Below, one piece after another: positions 16,604-23,803 of a DNA stretch of 64,000 nucleotides. Numbering within the stretch: position 1 is the stretch's first letter; each line of letters begins with the position of its first letter. The DNA is taken from the NCBI GenBank assembly GCA_019509785.1, contig JAEKLQ010000044.1, forward strand, positions 1 through 64,000. Reading direction: 5' to 3'. Origin of the DNA: Fibrobacterota bacterium (GTDB lineage Bacteria; Fibrobacterota; Fibrobacteria; UBA11236). The position numbers were made by a program, and so were the translations under genes. Below the pieces are notes generated by a model. The model did not search any database. It was not told where the DNA came from and saw only the letters and a list, made by a program, of their open reading frames with translations.

Positions 16604-17196
16604 AGGGCATCAACTTCAGCATCAATGCCCGTTTGTGGGTTTTCGCCGCCGTCTGCATGGGCATAATGGCTTACATGGGCTACAACTTCTACACCGCCGA
16701 GTACACGGTCTATTCGGAAAAAGTGGAAAGGCTCGATACCGACATTCGGAAGAAGAAGGGCGAGTTGCGCCAGATCCTCGCGCAAAAGCAGCGGCTCAAG
16801 GATTTGGAGTCCGAGATCGAATTGGCCAATGCCGAGTTCATCCGATTGCAAGAGATGTTCCCCGACGAAGAGGCCATCCCGCGCCGCCTGATCGACCTGA
16901 CGGCCGTAACCCGCAAATCCCTCACGGTGCCGACCAAATTCCTCCCGCTGCGCGTTGAGGAAAAGGAGTTCTACAAGGAGAACCACTACGCCATCACCAT
17001 CTCTTCGAGCTACCACGCCTTAGGGATGCTTTTCGGGGAAGTGGCCAACTTCCGCTATCCCACCGCCATCAACAAACTCCAGATCGAGAAGGCGCCGGAT
17101 CTGGATAAGGAGGTCGACGAGGCGAGGGATCATGGCGAGACCCCCCGCACCGTCGTGGCCAACTTCCAACTCACCACCTTCACCTCCAAGCGATAG
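16600..17196 (+). CDS. pilO: Type IV pilus assembly protein PilO
   Basis: A 198-residue PilO. It has a short cytosolic N-terminus, one membrane helix (about 11-30, LWVFAAVCMGIMAYMGYNFY), a periplasmic coiled coil rich in Lys/Glu (about 40-85) and a ferredoxin-like domain containing HYAITISSSYHALGMLFGEVANF, typical of PilO. It heterodimerises with PilN and contacts PilP. The start overlaps the pilN stop by four bases, and twelve bases separate its stop from the pilP-like gene. Confidence 0.92.
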   Translation: MKGINFSINARLWVFAAVCMGIMAYMGYNFYTAEYTVYSEKVERLDTDIRKKKGELRQILAQKQRLKDLESEIELANAEFIRLQEMFPDEEAIPRRLIDLTAVTRKSLTVPTKFLPLRVEEKEFYKENHYAITISSSYHALGMLFGEVANFRYPTAINKLQIEKAPDLDKEVDEARDHGETPRTVVANFQLTTFTSKR

Positions 17197-17208
17197 GCAT
17201 CCCCGGAC

Positions 17209-19590
17209 ATGAGAACCACCGCTATCCTTACCGTCCGCCTCGCCGCCGCGGCGTTGGGCCTGAGCCTGACCGCCGCCGCCCACGAGCTCAAGGACGTCTC
17301 GCTGATGGCCTCGGGAGGGAAGGCCCAACTGAAGCTGTCTTTCTCCGCGGGCGCGGGCGAAAGCGAATTCCCCCTCTACTTCCAGAAGGGCGACGCCGCC
17401 CGTGGCACCTTGACCCTTTCCTTCCTGGAGACCGGCACGGCCTATCCCTTGGGCCGGCACCCCCTGGATGCGAACGCGCCGGAGCTGGAAGATATCACCC
17501 TCAAGAAGATCACCAGCCCCAGCGGGAAGAACTTCCTAGGCATCGAATTCAAGCTTCGCGACCCCGGTTCCGCCATCCTCGCCGATGGCGAGGCCGAAGT
17601 CCAGACGGCCCCGAAGGGGATCCTGAAGATCCAGCTCGGAAAATCCACCTTGCCTAAGTACGAATGGTCCCTCGCCAAGGCGCTCCAGGCCGGCGACGCT
17701 TACCTGTCCGCCAAGGCCGCCCCCCCGCCCAAGGTTAAGAGTAAGACGGCCAAGGCCGAGGCCGCAGCGGCCGCCGCCGCCGAGCGTGAAACCGCCGAAG
17801 CCTTTTCCGCACCGGTTCCCGCCGAGCCATCCGCCCCATCCGGTCCCGGGGATTCCTCCGCGGCCCGGGACGCCCAGCCGGCCGCGGCTTCCGCCAAGCC
17901 CGTTGCCCCCGCGCGCAAGGCCCGCCTGGTCGAAATCCAGTCGCGGGTCGCCGCCGAGCAAGAGGATTTGCTGATGCTGTTCGATGCGCCGGTCGCGGTC
18001 AACCCCGTTCCTACCCGTGATCCCAAGGACACGGCCTGGACGGAAATATCGATCGAGAACGCCGTTTCGGGCCTCCCGCGCAAAGAGTACACCCTACCAG
18101 GAAACGGGGTGTTCCGGCAAATCAAGGCGGCCCTGAAGGGCGGTAAGTTGGTCGTGCGCGTAAAGCTGGCAGAAGGCGCGAGCGTCAGCGTAACGCCCCA
18201 AGAGAATGGCCTGACGCTCTCGGCCCCGGGCAAGGGCGGATCGGCATCCGCCTCCGCATGGTCGAGCAAACATCCCGGCGTTCCGGATGCCGGACCGGCG
18301 AAGGCCGAAACCGCGAAGACGGAAGCCAAGCCCGATGGGAAGGCCGAATCCAAAACGGATACGAAGGTTGAAGCAAATGCCAAAGCGGTTCCTAAGACGG
18401 AGATGGCCGGGAAGACCGAGGCATCTGCCCCGAAAACGGAGGAAGCCCCCGATCCCGTGACTTCGGCCCATGCCGACGGAATGGCCCTGGATAAAAGCCA
18501 TGGCGCCGGCGCCGGCGTTGGCGCGGGCAAAGCGAAGGGAAGCCTGTCTTCCAGCCGCGTCTTCGGTCTCGCGGCGGGCGGCAAGACCCTGGTATTGCTC
18601 AAGGATTCGGCTTCGCTCAAGAGCGATCCCGGCGCCCAGGGCAAGGTCATCCGGAAAATCCCCATCGGCGAGAAGGTGGTGCGTCTGGATACCAAGTGGG
18701 GCAAGGTGCGCGTAGTCGCGGGCCAGGATACGGGATGGCTGCGCGCTTCCGAAGCGGTTTACGACGATGAGTTGACTCCGGCCCAGGACAAGGCCATCCA
18801 AGGCAAGCTCGCATCCAACCGGGCCCGCATCGAGGCCGCGCAAGCCAAGCTGGCCGCCGCCCAGGCCAAGGAGGCGGAGAAGGCCGCGAAGGCGGAAGCC
18901 GCCCGGCTCGCTAAGGAAGAGGCCAAGCGCAAGGCCGAGGAAGCGACCGCCAAGGCGGCCGCCGAAGCGCAACGTAAGCTCGCCGAGAAGCAAGCGGCGC
19001 TGGATGCCAAACGGCAAGCCGCGGCTGCGGCCGCCGCCGCCAAGGCGAATCCGCCCGTCGGCATACAAGAAGCGGGAGCCGCGCCTAACCGCGTGGGGCA
19101 AGCGCAACCTGGCGGAGGCCCGAATCCGGGAGCGGCGCCAGGGGCGGGAGCGAAGGCGCCGGCGCAAGGAGCGCCTAAGCTCGGGTTGGCCGACAATCCA
19201 GAATTGGCCAACAAGTTGGCGCAGGAGAAGCAAGCCGCCGAAGAAGAGAAGAAGCGCATCGAGCCCGAGGAGAACCGGGTGACCTACAACAGCTATGGCC
19301 GCCGCGATCCGTTCATCCCGGTGGAGCAAGGCGCCGCCGATAACGGGATCGACATCGATCAGATGAAGGTGGTGGGGATCATCTGGCAGGCTTCCCAGCC
19401 GATGGCGGTGCTCGAGCATAGCCACGAAGCGGGCGTCTCGTTCACGGTGAAGGAGGGCGATCCGGTGCATAACGGCAGGGTGGCCCGCATCTCGCATGAT
19501 GCGGTGACCTTCGATATCAGCGAATACGGCATTTCGCGTTCCTACAGCCTGAGACTGGTTTCGAACGCGAAGGAAGGGGCCAAAAAATGA
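17209..19590 (+). CDS. pilP: PilP fused to AMIN-like and SH3 domains
   Basis: At 793 residues this is over four times the usual PilP length. A signal peptide (to about 25) is followed by an AMIN-like beta domain (about 25-170, starting HELKDVSLMASGGKAQLKLS) and a second AMIN-like segment (about 240-345). Ala/Lys/Glu-rich linkers, an SH3b-like domain (about 450-520, with VLLKDSASLKSDPGAQGKV and WGKVRV...GWLRASEAV) and a long Ala/Lys coiled coil (about 525-610) come next. A genuine PilP domain closes the protein (about 690-793, SYGRRDPFIPVEQG onward). AMIN domains, which bind peptidoglycan, are normally at the N-terminus of PilQ; here PilQ lacks them. It likely bridges PilNO, peptidoglycan and the PilQ secretin. 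The stop overlaps pilQ (ATGA). Confidence 0.85.
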   Translation: MRTTAILTVRLAAAALGLSLTAAAHELKDVSLMASGGKAQLKLSFSAGAGESEFPLYFQKGDAARGTLTLSFLETGTAYPLGRHPLDANAPELEDITLKKITSPSGKNFLGIEFKLRDPGSAILADGEAEVQTAPKGILKIQLGKSTLPKYEWSLAKALQAGDAYLSAKAAPPPKVKSKTAKAEAAAAAAAERETAEAFSAPVPAEPSAPSGPGDSSAARDAQPAAASAKPVAPARKARLVEIQSRVAAEQEDLLMLFDAPVAVNPVPTRDPKDTAWTEISIENAVSGLPRKEYTLPGNGVFRQIKAALKGGKLVVRVKLAEGASVSVTPQENGLTLSAPGKGGSASASAWSSKHPGVPDAGPAKAETAKTEAKPDGKAESKTDTKVEANAKAVPKTEMAGKTEASAPKTEEAPDPVTSAHADGMALDKSHGAGAGVGAGKAKGSLSSSRVFGLAAGGKTLVLLKDSASLKSDPGAQGKVIRKIPIGEKVVRLDTKWGKVRVVAGQDTGWLRASEAVYDDELTPAQDKAIQGKLASNRARIEAAQAKLAAAQAKEAEKAAKAEAARLAKEEAKRKAEEATAKAAAEAQRKLAEKQAALDAKRQAAAAAAAAKANPPVGIQEAGAAPNRVGQAQPGGGPNPGAAPGAGAKAPAQGAPKLGLADNPELANKLAQEKQAAEEEKKRIEPEENRVTYNSYGRRDPFIPVEQGAADNGIDIDQMKVVGIIWQASQPMAVLEHSHEAGVSFTVKEGDPVHNGRVARISHDAVTFDISEYGISRSYSLRLVSNAKEGAKK

Positions 19591-21140
19591 CTTTACGATT
19601 CCTCCGGGCCACCGCTCTGGCGGCTGGGCTCGCCAGCGCGGCCATGGGACAGGACCCGGCATCCGCGCAACCGGGGCCATCGCAAACGGCGCTGGGTTCC
19701 GCCCATCGGCAGAACTTCAGCTTCTCCAACATGGACATCCGCTCGGCGTTCCGGGCCTTGTCGGCTTCGGGACGGGTGGACATCGTGGTGGCGCCCAGCG
19801 TGTCGGCTTCCAGCGTGAACCTGATCCTGACCGATAAAACCTGGCAGGAAGCCATGCTGATCCTGTGCCAGATGTACGGCCTGAAATACCTGGTGGAAGA
19901 CAACTACCTCTACGTCATGAACCTGGCCGATTTCAACAAATCCTCGGTGGAGAACGCGCAGGCCTTGCAGGCGGCCGGATCGATGGCTCCGCTGATGCGG
20001 GACATCATCAAGCTGAAGAACGCCAAGGCCAAGGATTTGATGGATCCGATCGGGAAGATGCTCTCTACGCGGGGCAAGGTCGACGTGGTGGAACGCAACA
20101 ACGCCCTGCTGGTCTTCGACACCCGCGCCAACATCCGCGAGATCCGCGCGGCCATCCGGGAGCTGGACGTCGAGACCTACCAAGTGAACATCCAGGCCCA
20201 GATGATCCAGGTGGATGCGGACGCCTTGCGGGAAGTGGGCGTGGACTGGCAATTCGGGGTGGGGGGCGGGAAGCTCGGGCCCTTATTGAATACGCCAGGC
20301 AAGCTGCCCACCACCGTCAGCGACTTCAGCATGGTGGGGACCTCGAACCAAAGCGCGCAATCTTCATCTTCCAGCTCCAGTTCGAGCGGATCGTCGGGGG
20401 GAAGCAGCCCTACCACGGGAGCCCTCGTGGGCGGCGTGGCGGGGGCGACCACCCAATTGGCCTTCGGCCTATTGAACGGGAACCTGGCGTTGGCGGTGGC
20501 GAACCTGGTCTCGAATCTCCATGGCGAGGTCCTCGCCAAGCCGCAGATCACCACCATCGACAATACGGAGGCCAAGATTTTCATGGGCGAGCAGGTTCCC
20601 ATCCGCGTGCTGGACGCCACCGGCCATCAGGCCATCCAGCTCCAGGACGCAGGCACCTCGCTGACGGTGACTCCGCACGTAACCGCCGACGGGCGCGTGC
20701 TCTTGGATCTCAATCCGGAGAAGAATTCTTTCCGGGTCGATCCCAGCGCGGGAACCATCCTGCAGAAGCAAAGCGCCAAGACCACGGTAGTGGTGAACGA
20801 CGGCGAGACCGTGGTGATCGCGGGCCTCACCACCAAGGAAGAAACCTCGACGGAGACGGGAGTGCCGTTGCTGAAAGACATCCCTTTGCTGGGCTACTTG
20901 TTCAAGCACACGGCAAACTCCACGCGTAAGCGCGATCTGATCGTCTTCGTGACGCCGCATATCGTGGCGCAAGCCAACCGCGGGGATGAGATGGCCAAGA
21001 ACGACCTAAGGGATCTGAAAGAAGGCGAAGGGGTGTACGGGGATAATGCGCCCTCCTCAACGTCGGCGCCGGCGCCCAAGTCCGAGGTCAAGAAGTCGTC
21101 GATGGACGCTCCGCCCCCCGGCAAACCGGATTATCCCTAG
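19587..21140 (+). CDS. pilQ: Type IV pilus secretin PilQ (short, AMIN-less)
   Basis: PilQ forms the outer-membrane channel for the pilus fibre. The 517-residue protein has a signal peptide (to about 22), an STN-type N0 domain (about 40-110, NFSFSNMDIRSAFRALSAS), one secretin_N/N1 domain (about 130-195) and a Ser/Gly-rich loop (about 255-275). The C-terminal secretin domain follows (about 310-465, LLKDIPLLGYLFK and RDLIVFVTPHIV). Two AMIN domains usual before N0 are absent; equivalent domains are on the upstream PilP fusion. A Pro/Ser-rich tail of about 40 residues ends the protein. A strong terminator follows. Confidence 0.94.
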   Translation: MTLRFLRATALAAGLASAAMGQDPASAQPGPSQTALGSAHRQNFSFSNMDIRSAFRALSASGRVDIVVAPSVSASSVNLILTDKTWQEAMLILCQMYGLKYLVEDNYLYVMNLADFNKSSVENAQALQAAGSMAPLMRDIIKLKNAKAKDLMDPIGKMLSTRGKVDVVERNNALLVFDTRANIREIRAAIRELDVETYQVNIQAQMIQVDADALREVGVDWQFGVGGGKLGPLLNTPGKLPTTVSDFSMVGTSNQSAQSSSSSSSSSGSSGGSSPTTGALVGGVAGATTQLAFGLLNGNLALAVANLVSNLHGEVLAKPQITTIDNTEAKIFMGEQVPIRVLDATGHQAIQLQDAGTSLTVTPHVTADGRVLLDLNPEKNSFRVDPSAGTILQKQSAKTTVVVNDGETVVIAGLTTKEETSTETGVPLLKDIPLLGYLFKHTANSTRKRDLIVFVTPHIVAQANRGDEMAKNDLRDLKEGEGVYGDNAPSSTSAPAPKSEVKKSSMDAPPPGKPDYP

Positions 21141-21194
21141 GGCCTTACTCGCTTAGGGGCTGCGGGGCGTTGGCTTCACATCGCATTTCATGAG

Positions 21195-21223
21195 GGCCTT
21201 CCTTCGGGGAGGCCTATTTCTTT
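21195..21223 (+). terminator. Intrinsic terminator after pilQ
   Basis: GGCCTTCC (21195-21202), a TTCG tetraloop (21203-21206) and GGGAGGCC (21207-21214) form an 8-bp stem with one G-T pair, followed by TATTTCTTT. It ends the pil operon and its edge touches the stop of the convergent ABC gene. Confidence 0.8.
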
Positions 21224-22047
21224 AGGCCGCTTCTCAAGCGCAAGCTGAAGCGCCCGTCGCGCTTCTTCAGGATCACCGCGCGACCGAACACCCGTTCCAG
21301 GTTGGCTTCCGTCAGGCACTCCCGGATCTTCCCGAATCCCACGGCCCGTCCCTTGCGCAGCATCAGCGCATGGGTGAAATCGGGCAGGATCTCTTCCACG
21401 TGATGGGTGACGTAGAGGATGGCCGGGCCCGCAGGCGCGCGCATCAAGGCCGACAGGCGTTCCAGGAAGCCTTCCCGCGCCACCGGATCGAGTCCGGAAG
21501 CCGGTTCGTCGAGGATGAGGATGCCGGGCTTTACCATCAAGGCCCGAACGATGGTGGCCATGCGCCGTTGGCCCTGGCTCAATTGCGTGAATCGCCTTTT
21601 CATGAGATGACCGATGCCGGCGGCCCGCAGGAGGCTGCGCGCCCGCAAGCGATCGGAGGCCGAAGGTTGGTCGAATCGCAGCCCCATGGTGCCCACGCAA
21701 CCGGACCAGGCGATCTCTTCGACGGTCTGCCAGGCCGGGAATTCGGGCTCGATATCGTTGCCCACCCAGCCGATCACGCGGCGCAGTTCGGTGAGATCGC
21801 TCTCGCCGAACTTATTCCCCAGAACGCGGATCTCGCCTTCCTGCGGCCAGAGGAACCCTTGCAGCATCGCCAATAGGGAACTCTTGCCGCTGCCGTTGGG
21901 CCCCAGAAGCACCCAATGCTCGCCGCTGCGGATGGAGATCTCGATGTCCTTCAGGACCAGGCGCTCTTCGCGGCGCAATTCGATGCCGCGTAAGCCTATG
22001 ATTTCCCCATTCGATCGCGGGCCATTGCCCGCCGCGAGCTTCGCCAT
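21214..22047 (-). CDS. Stand-alone ABC transporter ATPase
   Basis: A single ABC nucleotide-binding domain of 277 residues: Walker A GPNGSGKSS, Q-loop region, signature LSQGQRRM, Walker B ILILDEPASGLD and a switch His in YVTHHVEE. The set is intact and should hydrolyse ATP. It resembles YlmA/ModF-type cytosolic ABC proteins, with the WVLLGPNGSGKSSLLAML opening. No permease or binding protein is adjacent, so the partner and substrate are unknown. A GGAGG lies about nine bases before the ATG. It is convergent with pilQ and divergent from the PEGA gene. Confidence 0.85.
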   Translation of the reverse strand: MAKLAAGNGPRSNGEIIGLRGIELRREERLVLKDIEISIRSGEHWVLLGPNGSGKSSLLAMLQGFLWPQEGEIRVLGNKFGESDLTELRRVIGWVGNDIEPEFPAWQTVEEIAWSGCVGTMGLRFDQPSASDRLRARSLLRAAGIGHLMKRRFTQLSQGQRRMATIVRALMVKPGILILDEPASGLDPVAREGFLERLSALMRAPAGPAILYVTHHVEEILPDFTHALMLRKGRAVGFGKIRECLTEANLERVFGRAVILKKRDGRFSLRLRSGLKK

Positions 22048-22078
22048 GCGTCTTCGCCTCCCGGTTGCGGAACGATGT

Positions 22079-22084
22079 TATAAT
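22079..22084 (+). promoter_or_regulatory. TATAAT -10 element before PEGA gene
   Basis: A perfect TATAAT nine bases before the GTG start. No good -35 hexamer is seen at the right distance, and the spacing would give a nearly leaderless mRNA, so it is a suggestion only. Confidence 0.35.
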
Positions 22085-22092
22085 TCCGCGAG

Positions 22093-22476
22093 GTGATCAA
22101 GTTTTCGCGCCCTCGCTCCCTCCCGTATCCACAGCAGGCCCGGTTCCAGGTCTTGGCTGCCGCGGCCGCCCTGACTCTTGCCGTCGCCGCTATTTCCGCG
22201 GCCCCGACGGATAGGCTTTCCTCGGCCGCGTCCCCCGCGCCCGCTTCCGCCTATGGATTGATTTGGCTGGACGTCGACCCCGGCCCCGCCGAGGTCGCCC
22301 TGGACGGGGACTTCCTGGACGCGGGCGTTTGGCTTATCTCCGTATCCCCCGGGCAACACGAGGTCCGCGTCCGCAAAACGGGCTTTCGCGACTACGCGGG
22401 CCGCGTTTTGGTCCCGCCAGGAGGCAGCGTGCACCTCGACGTGCGCTTGCAACCGGGCGCCGCGGGCGATTCCTGA
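22093..22476 (+). CDS. Exported PEGA-domain protein
   Basis: A 127-residue protein starting at GTG 22093. The N-terminus has a basic stretch and hydrophobic segment (FQVLAAAAALTLAVAAISAA) acting as signal peptide or anchor. Residues about 55-120 form one PEGA domain (LIWLDVDPGPAEVALDGDF, then PGQHEVRVRKTGF), a small beta-fold common in surface-layer and envelope proteins and often linked to polysaccharide binding. The ribosome site is weak and the gene diverges from the ABC ATPase. No partner is clear from the context. Confidence 0.75.
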   Translation: MIKFSRPRSLPYPQQARFQVLAAAAALTLAVAAISAAPTDRLSSAASPAPASAYGLIWLDVDPGPAEVALDGDFLDAGVWLISVSPGQHEVRVRKTGFRDYAGRVLVPPGGSVHLDVRLQPGAAGDS

Positions 22477-22549
22477 TCCGATTCGCTTCGAATCGCCCCC
22501 ATCCCTCCCCGGCGGACCCCGATTCCAGGCTCCGCGACGGCTTTTTGGG

Positions 22550-22555
22550 TATAAT
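22550..22555 (+). promoter_or_regulatory. TATAAT -10 element before small membrane protein
   Basis: Perfect TATAAT, 31 bases before the ATG at 22587; the preceding CTTTTTGGG may be the end of the PEGA-gene terminator. No convincing -35 is present. Confidence 0.4.
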
Positions 22556-22586
22556 TCCGATCGGGCATTCGTCGTGGAGGTTTCCG

Positions 22587-22796
22587 ATGTCCAGAGGCAT
22601 GCGCTTAATGATCATGATGCTGGTCGTCGCGGGAATGATCACGATGATGATGCAATGCGCGAAAAGGTCCATGACCCATCACCGCGCCCCGCCTCCGCCG
22701 CAAGACGGCACGGCGCCGGACCAGCCTGCGTCGCCGGACCAGCCTGGGGCGCCGGACCAACCTGCGGCGCCGAGTCAGCCCGCGGCGCCGGGTTGA
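22587..22796 (+). CDS. Small membrane protein with PDQPAx repeats
   Basis: A 69-residue protein. The ATG at 22587 has GGAGG six bases upstream, an excellent ribosome site. It has one Met-rich hydrophobic helix (MRLMIMMLVVAGMITMMM), a Cys right after it (not a standard lipobox), and a Pro-rich tail made of four six-residue repeats (PDQPAS, PDQPGA, PDQPAA, PSQPAA). The tail looks extended, like periplasm-spanning linkers. It ends seven bases before thiL, suggesting co-transcription. Family not recognised. Confidence 0.6.
   Translation: MSRGMRLMIMMLVVAGMITMMMQCAKRSMTHHRAPPPPQDGTAPDQPASPDQPGAPDQPAAPSQPAAPG
22716..22787 (+). repeat. Four tandem 18-bp repeats
   Basis: Units at 22716, 22734, 22752 and 22770 share the pattern CCGGACCAGCCTGCGNCG with a few changes and encode the hexapeptide repeats of the small membrane protein. 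Being in frame, copy number could vary without breaking the gene. Confidence 0.85.
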
Positions 22797-22803
22797 GCGG
22801 AGC

Positions 22804-23781
22804 ATGAACCGCTTCTTCGCCCCCGGGGGCGAATTCTCGCTCATCGAGTCCTTATTCGACGCATCCCATTTCTCCAAGGACGGGCATGGCTTGGGCGATG
22901 ACGCCTACCTGCTGGAAGCCGGCGGGGAAACCTGGGCGGTATCCGCCGATGCCAGCGTGGAGGGGATCCATTTCCGCCTGGATTGGACCACGCCGGAGGC
23001 GGCCCTCGAGAAGGCGCTCCTATCCAATCTCTCCGACATCAACGCCATGGGCGGCCGCGCCTCCTTGGCCTTCCTCACCTTGGGGGCCTTGAAATCGTGG
23101 GATGGCGCGCAAATCGCGCGCTTGAAGGAAACCTTGGCGCGCCTGGAGAGCCAGCATGGATTCCGCATGGCCGGCGGCGATACGGTACGCAAGGACCAGG
23201 AAATTTTTTTCGGCTTCACGGTCATGGGCAAGATCACGGGGCGGCCCTTGCTTCGTTCCAACGTGCGACCCGGTCATCGCCTCTACGTCAGCGGGCCGTT
23301 GGGGCGGTCGGCGGCAGGATTAGCCTTATATCGGGCCGGAGAGCGGCCCGGCCGGGACCCGGCCTTTGACCGCTTCTTGACCGCGCATGATCTTCCCCGG
23401 CCGCCTTTGGCGCTGGGGCCCGCCCTGGCGGCCCTGCCCGGCCCGGTGGCGGCCATCGATCTGAGCGACGGGCTTTCTTCGGAGCTGGCCCACCTTTCCC
23501 GGCAGTCGGGTTGCAGGCTGTCGGTGGAATGGGGTAAGCTTCCTTATGACGATGGCCTGGAACGGCTTCCCGGCGGCGGGCGGTGGCGCGATTGGGTGCT
23601 CCATGGCGGAGAGGAATACCGATTATTGTTCTCCGGGAACTTCTCGCCGGAAGATCTCGCGCGGCTTTCCGCGCGCGGGGAGATCCGGGAGATCGGGTCC
23701 GCGCGCGCGGGCGAAGGCGTAGGTCTCGTGGACGAATCGGGAACCGAAAGGGAATTGGAGGCCGCGGGCTGGAGCCACTGA
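22804..23781 (+). CDS. thiL: Thiamine-monophosphate kinase
   Basis: ThiL phosphorylates thiamine monophosphate to the coenzyme thiamine diphosphate. The 325-residue protein shows the AIRS/PurM fold: the GEFSLIESLF opening, the GLGDDAYLL metal-binding loop, VSADASVEGIHF, SNLSDINAMGGRA, MAGGDTVRKD and IDLSDGLSSELAHL, all standard ThiL motifs with the Asp residues kept. The start follows the small repeat protein by seven bases. No other thi gene is near. Length is normal. Confidence 0.95.
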   Translation: MNRFFAPGGEFSLIESLFDASHFSKDGHGLGDDAYLLEAGGETWAVSADASVEGIHFRLDWTTPEAALEKALLSNLSDINAMGGRASLAFLTLGALKSWDGAQIARLKETLARLESQHGFRMAGGDTVRKDQEIFFGFTVMGKITGRPLLRSNVRPGHRLYVSGPLGRSAAGLALYRAGERPGRDPAFDRFLTAHDLPRPPLALGPALAALPGPVAAIDLSDGLSSELAHLSRQSGCRLSVEWGKLPYDDGLERLPGGGRWRDWVLHGGEEYRLLFSGNFSPEDLARLSARGEIREIGSARAGEGVGLVDESGTERELEAAGWSH

Positions 23782-23803
23782 GCTCCGGAAGCGGCGAGCG
23801 CCG

